From NCBI GenBank assembly GCA_022340585.1, contig JAJDNS010000030.1, positions 1 to 48,652 of the forward strand: a stretch of DNA of 48,652 nucleotides. Direction: 5' to 3'. The notes under the pieces are model-generated. The model was not told where the DNA came from. It did not search any database and saw nothing but the letters and a program-made list of their open reading frames with translations. Position numbers and translations under genes: made by a program. Origin of the DNA: Acidobacteriota bacterium. Its GTDB lineage: Bacteria; Acidobacteriota; Vicinamibacteria; Fen-336. Shown in pieces: positions 17,092 to 24,195 of the stretch. Every line of letters starts with the position of its first letter. Position 1 is the first letter of the stretch.

Positions 17092-17169
17092 AGGGAGTCA
17101 GGTCCCGCATTGCGCATCGCGACGGCCAAACGACGGACGCGACGCGAAACGACAGAGACCCGACCCCGC
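17092..17169. repeat. MITE/REP-like inverted repeat
   Basis: About 78 bp between converging genes. The left arm GGGAGTCAGGTCCCG with GCGCATCGCG is the imperfect reverse complement of the right arm CGCGACGCGAAAC with GAGACCCGACCCC. The core GTCAGGTCCCG recurs exactly at 39795-39805, so it belongs to a dispersed family. Confidence 0.55.
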
Positions 17170-17172
17170 TGT

Positions 17173-18300
17173 CTAGCCAGAGACTTCCCTCATCGTGGCT
17201 TCACCGCGCGCTCCGCCTTCGTCCGGCGGCGTCGCTTCCGCGAGCCCCCTCGCGCTCTCCAGCGCTTCGTCGGGCGCGTCGGATCCCAGCAGCACCTCGG
17301 CGAGCTGCTGGTGTACCTGGGGTTGCGCGTTGGCCAGCAGTCGCTCGAGGGGCGAGGCGAAGGGTCCCGCGTCCAGGCGCGATTGCAGCAGCGGGTGCTC
17401 TCGAGCCTGCTCGGCGAACGCGTCCTCGGGGAGCGGCCGGTAGCGACAGAAGAAGCCCAGGTGCCAGGGGAGGAAGCGCAGGGCCCGCTTCACGCCCCGT
17501 TCGTCGGTCCCGAAGTGATCCCGGAGCAGCTCCACGAGGCGCCAGAGGACACCGAAGCGATCTTCGGCGGTGGGCTCCCACACCCGCCCCTCGCGCAGCT
17601 CCCGGAAGAGCCAGGGCTTGATCAGGGCCCCCCGGGCCAGCATCACCGAGCGCACCCCCGATCGGACCATGCGCTCCCGGGCCTCGTAGGGGGTGAGGAT
17701 GTCGCCGTTGCCGATGACCGGGATTCTCCGCTCGGCGGCCACGCGGCCGATCAGGTCCCAGTCGGCCGCCCGGTTGTAGCGCTGCTCCCGGGTCCGGCCG
17801 TGCACGGTGAGGGCGTCGGCCCCGCTCTCCTCGCAGACCCGGGCCACCTCGGAGACGTTCTCCTTGCCCTCCTTCCAGCCACTGCGGAGCTTGACGGTCA
17901 CTGGAACGGAGACCGCCCTCTTCGTCGCTTCGACCAGGCGTCCCAGCTTCGCGGGCTTGCGCAGGAGGCTCGCCCCCAGTCCCCGCCGGGTGATCTCGTG
18001 GATGGGACACCCGCAGTTCAGGTCCACGAACCGGGCCCCCCGGGACTCGGCCAGGCGGGCCGCCTCGGCCAGGGTGTCCGCGTTGCGGTCGGCCAGCTGG
18101 ACACCGAAGAGCGGCTCGTCGGGATGGCTCCTCAGGAGGGCGAACTCGCTCGGACTGCCCTTCACCAGCTTCCGGGCCACCGCCATCTCCCCCACGGTGA
18201 CCTGGGCGCCGAGCTCGGTGCAGAGCCGGCGGAACGGCAGGTTGCCCCCGACGGTCAGGGGGGCGAGCACGACCACATCCTGGAAGGGTGAGGAGCTCAC
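17173..18300 (-). CDS. tRNA-dihydrouridine synthase, Dus3-like
   Basis: FMN-dependent enzyme that reduces uridine to dihydrouridine in tRNA, 375 aa. The TIM barrel has APLTVGGNLPFRRLC, TVGEMA, DLNCGCPIHE with catalytic C98, TVKLRSGW, TVHGRTREQRYNRAADWDLI, GNGDILTPYEA and MLARGALIKPWLF, then a helical recognition domain. The residue pattern follows eukaryotic Dus3 (for example APLTxxGNLPFRRLC, GALIKPWLF and RFLxWxLxFxCRY) better than bacterial DusA/B/C, but the Dus3 zinc fingers are missing. GTG start at 18300 overlaps the stop of the upstream exporter (GTGA), so the two are translationally coupled. Confidence 0.85.
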   Translation of the reverse strand: MSSSPFQDVVVLAPLTVGGNLPFRRLCTELGAQVTVGEMAVARKLVKGSPSEFALLRSHPDEPLFGVQLADRNADTLAEAARLAESRGARFVDLNCGCPIHEITRRGLGASLLRKPAKLGRLVEATKRAVSVPVTVKLRSGWKEGKENVSEVARVCEESGADALTVHGRTREQRYNRAADWDLIGRVAAERRIPVIGNGDILTPYEARERMVRSGVRSVMLARGALIKPWLFRELREGRVWEPTAEDRFGVLWRLVELLRDHFGTDERGVKRALRFLPWHLGFFCRYRPLPEDAFAEQAREHPLLQSRLDAGPFASPLERLLANAQPQVHQQLAEVLLGSDAPDEALESARGLAEATPPDEGGARGEATMREVSG

Positions 18301-20222
18301 TTCTCTCCCAGGGTCCTCAGGACGGCGGGACCGGCCTCAGGGGTCTCGGGGGCGAGCGGCGGTGACGTGTCCCCTTCCCCTCGCGCTTCACGGGCCTCCT
18401 CGCCGGGGGCGAGGAAGAGGTTCGAGACCAGCCCGTGCTGCCTCGTGTACATGGCGTGGTAGCGGCCGCCGGCGGCCAGCAGCTCCCCGTGGGTCCCGCG
18501 CTCCACGATCTCCCCCTTCTCCACCACCAGGATCTGGTCCGCCCGGCGGATGGTGGAGAGGCGGTGCGCGATCACGAAGGTCGTGCGCCCACCCATGAGC
18601 CAGGCCAGGCCCTCCTGGATCAGCGCCTCGGACTCGGAGTCGAGGCTCGACGTCGCCTCGTCCAGGATCAGTATGCGCGGGTCGGCCAGGATCGCCCGGG
18701 CGATGGCCACCCGCTGCCGCTGCCCGCCGGACAGACGCACCCCGCGCTCCCCCACTGTGGTGTCGTACCCGTCGGGAAAGCCCAGGGCGAACTCGGTGAC
18801 GTGGGCGAGGCGGCAGGCCTCTTCGACGGCCTCGCCCCCGGCCTCGGGCCGCGCGAAGGCCACGTTCTCACGGATGGTGCCATCGAAGAGAAAGGTCTCC
18901 TGGAGCACCACCCCGAGGTGGCGGCGGTACGAGTCCAGCCGGACCGTCGAGAGGTCCACGCCGTCGACGAGGACCCGGCCCGACTGCGGGGTGTGAAACG
19001 CACAGACCAGGCCGATGATCGTCGACTTGCCGGCCCCGGAAGGCCCCACGAGGGCCGTGGCCTTCCCGGGACGGCCCTCGAGGGAGACTCCCCGGAGCAC
19101 CGGCTCGCCCTCCCCCGTGTACGAGAAGCTCACGTCCTCGAACGTGACGTCGCCCCGGACCCCCGGGAGGCTCACCGTGCGTCGCGGGTCCTCGTCCTCC
19201 GGCTGCTCACGAAGGATGTCCCGGGTGCGTTCGAGTCCGGCCAGGGCCTCGGTGAGCTGGCTGCCGATGGCGGCGATCTGGAAGAACGGTCCCACCAGGA
19301 AGCCGAGGAACATCGTGTAGGTGAAGAGCTCGCCCACCGTCATCCGCCCGGCCAGGATCTCGCGGGCGCCCAGGTACATCACCGCTGCCCCTCCGGCTCC
19401 CAGCAGGACGGTGGAGGCCAGGGACAGGAGCGACGTCGTGCTCAGGGTGCGGAAGACGTTGTCGAGGATGCGGCGGACCCCACCGGCGAAGACCGCGGCC
19501 TCGCGAGCCTCCGCGTGGTAGCCCTTCACCACCCTGACGCCACCCAGGGACTCGGTCAGGCGCCCGGTGACGTCGGCGTAGATCTCGCCGCGTTGCCGGA
19601 AGATAGGGCGCAGGGTCCGGAGACCTCGGAACAGGACCAGGCCAAACACCCCCAGGCAGGCCACGGTGAGGAGGGTCATGGGCGGGGACAGCCACATGAG
19701 GACCAGGAAGGCCAGGGCGGCGGTGAGCAGTCCCCCGGCGAGCTCCACGAGACCGGTCCCGATGAGGTTTCGGATCCCTTCGACGTCGCTCATGATGCGC
19801 GAGACCAGCTCCCCGGTCTTCTTCGCGTCGTGGAACGCCACGGGGAGACGGCCCACGTGGGCCTGCACGCGTATGCGCATCTCGGTGATCAGCTTCTGGG
19901 CGCCCTTCGACAGGAGCTGGACCAGGGCGTACGAGCTCAGCCCCTGGACGACCGTCGCGGCCAGCACGGCGCCCACCAGCGGCAGCAGGAGCTCCACCCG
20001 CCTCTCCCCGACGACGTCGTCGATCAGGAACTTGGTGGAGCCCGGAAGAACCAGCCCGGCCAGGCGATTCGTGGCCATGAAGAGAAGGCCCAGGACGAGA
20101 AGTCCGCGGCGGGGCCGGACCAGGGCCCAGACGTCGGGCAGCAGGTCCCGCAGTCGCTCCGGCTTCGTCCCTCGCGCGGCCCGCCTCGACAGCCGGGTGG
20201 CGACGCGTGCGGCTTGCCTCAC
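18297..20222 (-). CDS. ABC exporter, MsbA/lipid-flippase type
   Basis: 641-aa half-transporter with a six-helix membrane domain (about residues 35-325) joined to an ATPase domain. Walker A GPSGAGKST lies at 393-401, the Q-loop in VLQETFLFDG, the signature LSGGQRQR, Walker B ILILDEATSSLD and the switch histidine in IAHRLSTI. Full-length homodimers of this type export lipids or hydrophobic compounds; MsbA-like lipid A core transport is plausible in a diderm but not proved. Starts at GTG 20222, preceded at six bases by TAGAAT and by no Shine-Dalgarno. The stop overlaps the start of the dus gene. Confidence 0.92.
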   Translation of the reverse strand: MRQAARVATRLSRRAARGTKPERLRDLLPDVWALVRPRRGLLVLGLLFMATNRLAGLVLPGSTKFLIDDVVGERRVELLLPLVGAVLAATVVQGLSSYALVQLLSKGAQKLITEMRIRVQAHVGRLPVAFHDAKKTGELVSRIMSDVEGIRNLIGTGLVELAGGLLTAALAFLVLMWLSPPMTLLTVACLGVFGLVLFRGLRTLRPIFRQRGEIYADVTGRLTESLGGVRVVKGYHAEAREAAVFAGGVRRILDNVFRTLSTTSLLSLASTVLLGAGGAAVMYLGAREILAGRMTVGELFTYTMFLGFLVGPFFQIAAIGSQLTEALAGLERTRDILREQPEDEDPRRTVSLPGVRGDVTFEDVSFSYTGEGEPVLRGVSLEGRPGKATALVGPSGAGKSTIIGLVCAFHTPQSGRVLVDGVDLSTVRLDSYRRHLGVVLQETFLFDGTIRENVAFARPEAGGEAVEEACRLAHVTEFALGFPDGYDTTVGERGVRLSGGQRQRVAIARAILADPRILILDEATSSLDSESEALIQEGLAWLMGGRTTFVIAHRLSTIRRADQILVVEKGEIVERGTHGELLAAGGRYHAMYTRQHGLVSNLFLAPGEEAREARGEGDTSPPLAPETPEAGPAVLRTLGEK

Positions 20223-20228
20223 CGAGGC

Positions 20229-20234
20229 ATTCTA
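20229..20234 (-). promoter_or_regulatory. -10 box TAGAAT close to the exporter start
   Basis: On the minus strand TAGAAT ends 6 nt before GTG 20222; no ribosome site lies between them. This is the strongest -10 match of the leaderless-type set. Confidence 0.45.
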
Positions 20235-20272
20235 TCGTGGGGGAACGGCGGACCCGGCGACGGGGCCCGGCT

Positions 20273-20500
20273 TCAGCGGCGCGCGCCCGCCCGTCGGGCG
20301 GCCCGGGGAACGCGGCGACGCTCGGCGTCGCGCTCGGCCCGGAGGCGCTCGATGAGGCGCCCCAGCTCATCGAGGCGCCCGCACCCCAGGCAGGCCACCT
20401 TCGGGCGGTCGAGCCGGTGCAGAAACTTCCGGCCACAGCGGCAGCGCACCAGAAGGGCGACAAAGTGTCGCGTCTGCCGATGGTGCAGGATCTTCATCAC
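20273..20500 (-). CDS. Small zinc-ribbon protein, 75 aa
   Basis: Short basic protein with a CxC-x14-CxxC pattern (RCRCGRKFLHRLDRPKVACL then GC) that can hold one zinc ion, followed by an arginine/glutamate-rich helix (residues about 45-75). The GTG at 20500 and the ATG at 20497 are both possible starts, with AGGA about seven to ten bases upstream. It resembles small zinc ribbons that bind nucleic acid, but no family is recognised. The gene ends about 50 bp before the start of the ABC exporter on the same strand, so the exporter may also be read from its transcript. Confidence 0.6.
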   Translation of the reverse strand: MMKILHHRQTRHFVALLVRCRCGRKFLHRLDRPKVACLGCGRLDELGRLIERLRAERDAERRRVPRAARRAGARR

Positions 20501-20612
20501 GCCCGCTTCCTACGCAAGCCCCGTACCGGCCTCGAGCTATTGAAATGATTGGACTTACATTGGCAGTGTCCGATTTCAGGCCGGACAGGGTGTGTCAACA
20601 GCGGTCAAAGAG

Positions 20613-20628
20613 TGGCACCTGGCCCGCT
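20613..20628 (+). promoter_or_regulatory. Possible sigma-54 promoter before nfnA
   Basis: TGGCAC at 20613-20618 and GC at 20626-20627 give the GG-N10-GC spacing of -24/-12 promoters, 22 bp before ATG 20649. The -12 half is CCGC rather than TTGC, so this is weak. Confidence 0.2.
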
Positions 20629-20648
20629 TCCTGCTTCAACCGAGCGCC

Positions 20649-21539
20649 ATGTACCGCATCAACGAAGCCCGTCTCCTCGCCCCCGACGTCAAGCTCTTCC
20701 GGATCGAGGCCCCCCGGGTCGCGCGCAAGCGCCAGGCGGGCCAGTTCGTCATCCTCCGGGTGCACGACCAGGGCGAGAGAATCCCCATCACCATCGCCGA
20801 CTCCGACCCCGAGCGCGGCGACATCACCATCGTCGTCCAGGGCATTGGCAAGACCACGAAGCTCCTGAACTCCCTCGAGGCCGGAGACTCCATCCTCGAC
20901 GTCGTGGGACCTCTCGGGAAGCCCTCCGAGGTCGAGGACTTCGGCACCGCGGTCGTGATCGGGGGCGGGGTCGGGGCGGCCATCGCCTACCCCACCGCGG
21001 TGGCCCTCAAGCGCGCGGGCAACCGGGTGGTCTCGATCCTGGGGGGCCGAAACCGGGAGCTCGTGGTCCTGGAGGACGAGATCCGGGCCGCGAGCGACGA
21101 GGTCATCGTCACCACCGACGACGGGAGCTACGGGCAGAAGGGCCTGGTGACCGACGCCCTCCAGGAGCTGATCGACGACGGAGTGAAGATCGACTACGTC
21201 CTGGCCATCGGACCCATCCCCATGATGCGGGCGGTGGCCGAGACCACGAGGCCCCACGGGATCAAGACCGTGGTGAGCCTGAACTCGATCATGATCGACG
21301 GCACCGGGATGTGCGGGGGCTGCCGCGTGAGCATCGACGGGAAGAGCCAGTTTGCCTGCGTGGACGGGCCCGAGTTCGACGCCCACCAGGTCGACTTCGA
21401 CGTCATGCGGAACCGCAACGCCATGTACCGTGGTCAGGAGACCGAGGCCCTGGAGCGCTTCCTGGCCGACCCGGAGAGCGAGCTGGGCCGGGTTCCGGGA
21501 CACCGGTGCAAGCTGGAGGACGCCGAGGTGGAGGGATGA
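20649..21539 (+). CDS. nfnA: NfnA-type FAD/NAD-binding reductase subunit
   Basis: 296-aa ferredoxin-NADP-reductase-like subunit, the small partner of NADH-dependent ferredoxin:NADP oxidoreductase (also annotated SudB or glutamate synthase-associated). It has a flavin beta-barrel (GQFVILRVHDQGERIPITIA), a nucleotide domain (VVIGGGVGAAIAYPTAVALK) and a C-terminal [2Fe-2S] site with MCGGCRV and FACVDGPEFD, where three cysteines and an aspartate can act as ligands. The start at 20649 is where homology begins. It overlaps the next gene by ATGA, as Nfn pairs usually do. Whether it bifurcates electrons cannot be shown from sequence. Confidence 0.85.
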   Translation: MYRINEARLLAPDVKLFRIEAPRVARKRQAGQFVILRVHDQGERIPITIADSDPERGDITIVVQGIGKTTKLLNSLEAGDSILDVVGPLGKPSEVEDFGTAVVIGGGVGAAIAYPTAVALKRAGNRVVSILGGRNRELVVLEDEIRAASDEVIVTTDDGSYGQKGLVTDALQELIDDGVKIDYVLAIGPIPMMRAVAETTRPHGIKTVVSLNSIMIDGTGMCGGCRVSIDGKSQFACVDGPEFDAHQVDFDVMRNRNAMYRGQETEALERFLADPESELGRVPGHRCKLEDAEVEG

Positions 21540-23005
21540 GCCACAACCCGATCAAGCCCAGGGACCGCGTCAAGATCCCCCGCCAGGGCATGCCCGAGCA
21601 GGACCCCGCCGCCCGTGCCCGCAACTTCCAGGAGGTCAACCTCGGCCTCCCCGAGGAGCTGGCCCGGACCGAGGCCACCCGGTGCCTGGAGTGCAAGAAG
21701 CCGGTGTGTGCTCACGGGTGTCCGGTCGGGGTCAAGGTCCGCGAGTTCGTCGATCTGGTCCTCAGCCAGGACTACAAGGCGGCCGCCGCGAAGATGCGAG
21801 AGGACAACGTCTTGCCCGCCATCACGGGCCGGGTGTGCCCGCAGGAGGACCAGTGCGAGGGCTCGTGCGTCCTCGGGAAGAAGTTCGAGCCCCTGGCCAT
21901 CGGCTACCTCGAGCGCTTCATCGCCGACTGGGAGGCCGAGTCCGGGGAGATCGGCCTGCCTCCCCGGGCCCCGGCCACCGGCAAGAAGGTGGCCTGCGTG
22001 GGCAGCGGCCCCGCCGCCCTCACCGCGGCCGGGGACCTCGTCCAGAAGGGACACGACGTCACCGTCTTCGAGGCCCTCCACGAGATCGGTGGGGTCCTGG
22101 TCTACGGCATTCCCGAGTTCCGCCTCCCCAAGGACATCGTGCGCCGTGACGTGGACAACATGCGCAAGATGGGGGTCAAGTTCGAGACGAACGTGGTCGT
22201 CGGGCAGACGGTGACCATCGACGAGCTCATGAACGACGAGGGCTTCGACGCCATCTTCGTGGCCACCGGCGCCGGGCTCCCCCGCTTCCTTCGCATCCCC
22301 GGCGAGAACCTCAACGGCGTCTACTCCGCCAACGAGTTCCTCTCCCGCGTGAACCTCATGAAGGCGTACCGGTTCCCCGAGTACGACCAGCCCATCTACG
22401 ACTGCAAGGGCAAGACGGTGGCGGTCATCGGGGGCGGGAACACCGCCCTGGACGCCATCCGCACCGCGCTCCGGCTCGGGGCGAAGAAGACCTTCATGAT
22501 CTACCGCCGCTCCGAGAAGGAGATGCCGGGCCGGGCCGAGGAGATCCACCACGCCCGCGACGAGGGGGTGGAGATCCAGACCCTCACCCACCCGGTGGAG
22601 TTCCTCGGCGACGAGAAGGGCTGGCTCACCGGGGCCCGCTGCATCCGCATGGAGCTGGGCGAGCCCGACGACTCGGGCCGCCGCCGCCCGGTGCCCATCG
22701 AGGGCTCCGACTTTCACATCCCCCTCGACGTGGTCATCATCGCGGTGGGGACCGGCCCCAACCCCCTCGTTCAGTCCACCACCCCGGACCTGGCCACCAA
22801 CAAGTGGGGCTACATCGAGGCCGACGAGAAGAGCCTCCGCACCTCCAAGAAGGGCGTCTTCGCCGGCGGCGACATCGTCACCGGCGCCGCCACCGTCATC
22901 CTGGCCATGGGCGCCGGCCGGACCGCCGCGGCGTCCATCCACGACTACCTGACGACGGGCGTCTGGGAGCTGCCCGAGGAGCCGGAAGAGGAAGCGACCG
23001 CCTGA
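21536..23005 (+). CDS. nfnB: NfnB / glutamate-synthase beta-type flavoprotein
   Basis: 489-aa flavoprotein with an N-terminal domain for two [4Fe-4S] clusters (CLECKKPVCAHGCPVGVKV and VCPQEDQCEGSCVLG) followed by paired FAD and NADPH Rossmann modules (VACVGSGPAALTAAGDL, VAVIGGGNTALDAIRTALRL) and the closing GVFAGGDIVTGAATVILAMG. Next to an NfnA-type gene it should form the Nfn complex, moving electrons between NADH, reduced ferredoxin and NADPH in the cytoplasm. No glutamate synthase large subunit is nearby, which argues against a GltD role. It is a natural partner for the ferredoxin-reducing oxidoreductase at 29408-32253. Confidence 0.87.
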   Translation: MSHNPIKPRDRVKIPRQGMPEQDPAARARNFQEVNLGLPEELARTEATRCLECKKPVCAHGCPVGVKVREFVDLVLSQDYKAAAAKMREDNVLPAITGRVCPQEDQCEGSCVLGKKFEPLAIGYLERFIADWEAESGEIGLPPRAPATGKKVACVGSGPAALTAAGDLVQKGHDVTVFEALHEIGGVLVYGIPEFRLPKDIVRRDVDNMRKMGVKFETNVVVGQTVTIDELMNDEGFDAIFVATGAGLPRFLRIPGENLNGVYSANEFLSRVNLMKAYRFPEYDQPIYDCKGKTVAVIGGGNTALDAIRTALRLGAKKTFMIYRRSEKEMPGRAEEIHHARDEGVEIQTLTHPVEFLGDEKGWLTGARCIRMELGEPDDSGRRRPVPIEGSDFHIPLDVVIIAVGTGPNPLVQSTTPDLATNKWGYIEADEKSLRTSKKGVFAGGDIVTGAATVILAMGAGRTAAASIHDYLTTGVWELPEEPEEEATA

Positions 23006-23008
23006 GGT

Positions 23009-23031
23009 CGTCGGCTGTCTACTTGCCGACG
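23009..23031. terminator. Bidirectional terminator hairpin
   Basis: Perfect 7-bp stem CGTCGGC/GCCGACG with a 9-nt loop, between converging nfnB and the GH10 pseudogene, overlapping the pseudogene stop. No U-tract. Confidence 0.5.
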
Positions 23032-23815
23032 GTGAAGGTCCAGCGGTTCTCTTCGTCAGAGCGCACGGAGACGGGTATCTTCCGGGCCCGGCCCTCTGCC
23101 GGCGTGATGAGCAGATCGTACTCGCCGAAGTAGCCGCGGAAGGAGACCGCGCCCGAGGCGTCGGTCTGGTTGATGGAGACCACCGCGGGGTGGCCGAACA
23201 GGAGCCGCACGAGCTGCTCGGTGAAGTCGGCCTGGGCGTCCTCGGTCCACGTCCCGTTGCGCCAATCGCCGGTGATGGGCTTGTCCGACGACTGGGGGTG
23301 AAGCTCCGTGGCGTGGAGCGGCGGGCCGGTCGCCGCCAGGGTCTCGAGGGTCTCCCACACCGCCTTCGGCGGGTACCACTCCTCGCGCGGCTCGTGGGCC
23401 TGGATCCCCAGACCGGACACCGGTGTGCCGCGAGCCTGCAGCTCGCGGACGAGGGCCACGAAGCGCTGGCGGACGTCGGGACGGGCGATGGTGTCGTACT
23501 CGTTCAGGATCAGCCTCGCGGCCGGGTTCGCCTCGTGCGCCCAGCGGAAGGCCTGCTCTACGTAGTCGGCGATCTCGGAGATATCCTCCTCGACGAAGGG
23601 GAAGACCGCGAGGTTGAAGAGCTACTCGAGCCGCTCCCTGTACCGCTCGGGCCGGGGTGGCCGCCCGTCGTCCCACACCAGGTCGAAGACGATGCAGCCG
23701 AAGAGGAACTCGTGGCGGCGTTGTCGCACCTGCACCGGCACCCCGACGAGCGGCTCGCCGTTGGGGGACCGCAGCGTGACGTGGACGTCACCCTTCCGGA
23801 ACCGCTCCGTGTTGT
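23019..23815 (-). pseudogene. GH10 endo-xylanase, decayed
   Basis: Remains of a glycoside hydrolase family 10 enzyme. The N-terminal part reads ERFRKGDVHVTLRS and RRHEFLFGCIVFDLVW to YRERLE, where an in-frame TAG at 23624-23622 stops it. The same frame then continues LFNLAVFPF, but jumps directly to DISEIADYVEQAFRWAHEAN and ARLILNEYD. Family members have the barrel strands with the acid/base glutamate between these points, so roughly 100-150 residues are deleted. The nucleophile region survives as HATELHPQ. A stop codon plus an internal deletion mean no active enzyme. A DinB fragment abuts its 5' end. Confidence 0.75.
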
Positions 23816-23833
23816 GGGCGCCTTCTCGGGCTT

Positions 23834-24031
23834 CTACTCCATCGAACCGGTTTCGAGGAGCATGGCGAGGTCGGCCTCCTCGGCCACGATCACCCACGCC
23901 AGCTCACCGGCGTTCCGGGCCTTCGGGTCAGGCCGATAATCCAGCCGCTCCTGGGGAACGGCCTTCAGCACGTTGACGAACGCCTTCCGCTCGGCCTTGC
24001 GCCGCGCGATGAGAAACTCGCGGTTGCCCAT
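23834..24031 (-). pseudogene. DinB-family fragment (N-terminal 65 aa)
   Basis: Begins properly at ATG 24031 with AGGAGG five bases upstream. The product MGNREFLIARRKAERKAFVN, LKAVPQERLDYRPDPKARNA and GELAWVIVAEEADLAMLLETG matches the first two helices of DinB/YfiT-like four-helix proteins, which bind metal with histidines and often act as thiol-dependent transferases. It stops at residue 65, while the family needs about 150-170, and none of the later metal ligands is present. The break coincides with the start of the GH10 remnant, so a deletion or recombination joined the two. Confidence 0.65.
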
Positions 24032-24069
24032 GACACCCTCCTGCCCCCTGAAAGACCAGGGCACCATAG

Positions 24070-24086
24070 GCGAACAAAAAGCGAAT
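24070..24086. repeat. Paired GCGAA direct repeat, 11-bp period
   Basis: GCGAAC at 24070 and GCGAAT at 24081, exactly 11 bp apart, about 40 bp upstream of the DinB fragment start. Same half-site and spacing as the array at 7962-8011. Confidence 0.4.
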
Positions 24087-24115
24087 GGCGAGATCTTTGT
24101 GTCGATGCTTGAGCC

Positions 24116-24132
24116 GGGGCGTCCGGCGCCCC
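24116..24132 (-). terminator. Hairpin downstream of the beta-helix gene
   Basis: Perfect 6-bp stem GGGGCG/CGCCCC with a 5-nt loop, about 65 bp after the stop of the beta-helix gene in its direction of transcription. Probable terminator without a U-tract. Confidence 0.4.
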
Positions 24133-24195
24133 ATCGAACGGCGGCCACCGGTCTCCCCAGGCCCGCCGCGCAGGTGGGTCGAGGATCGCTGGCCG

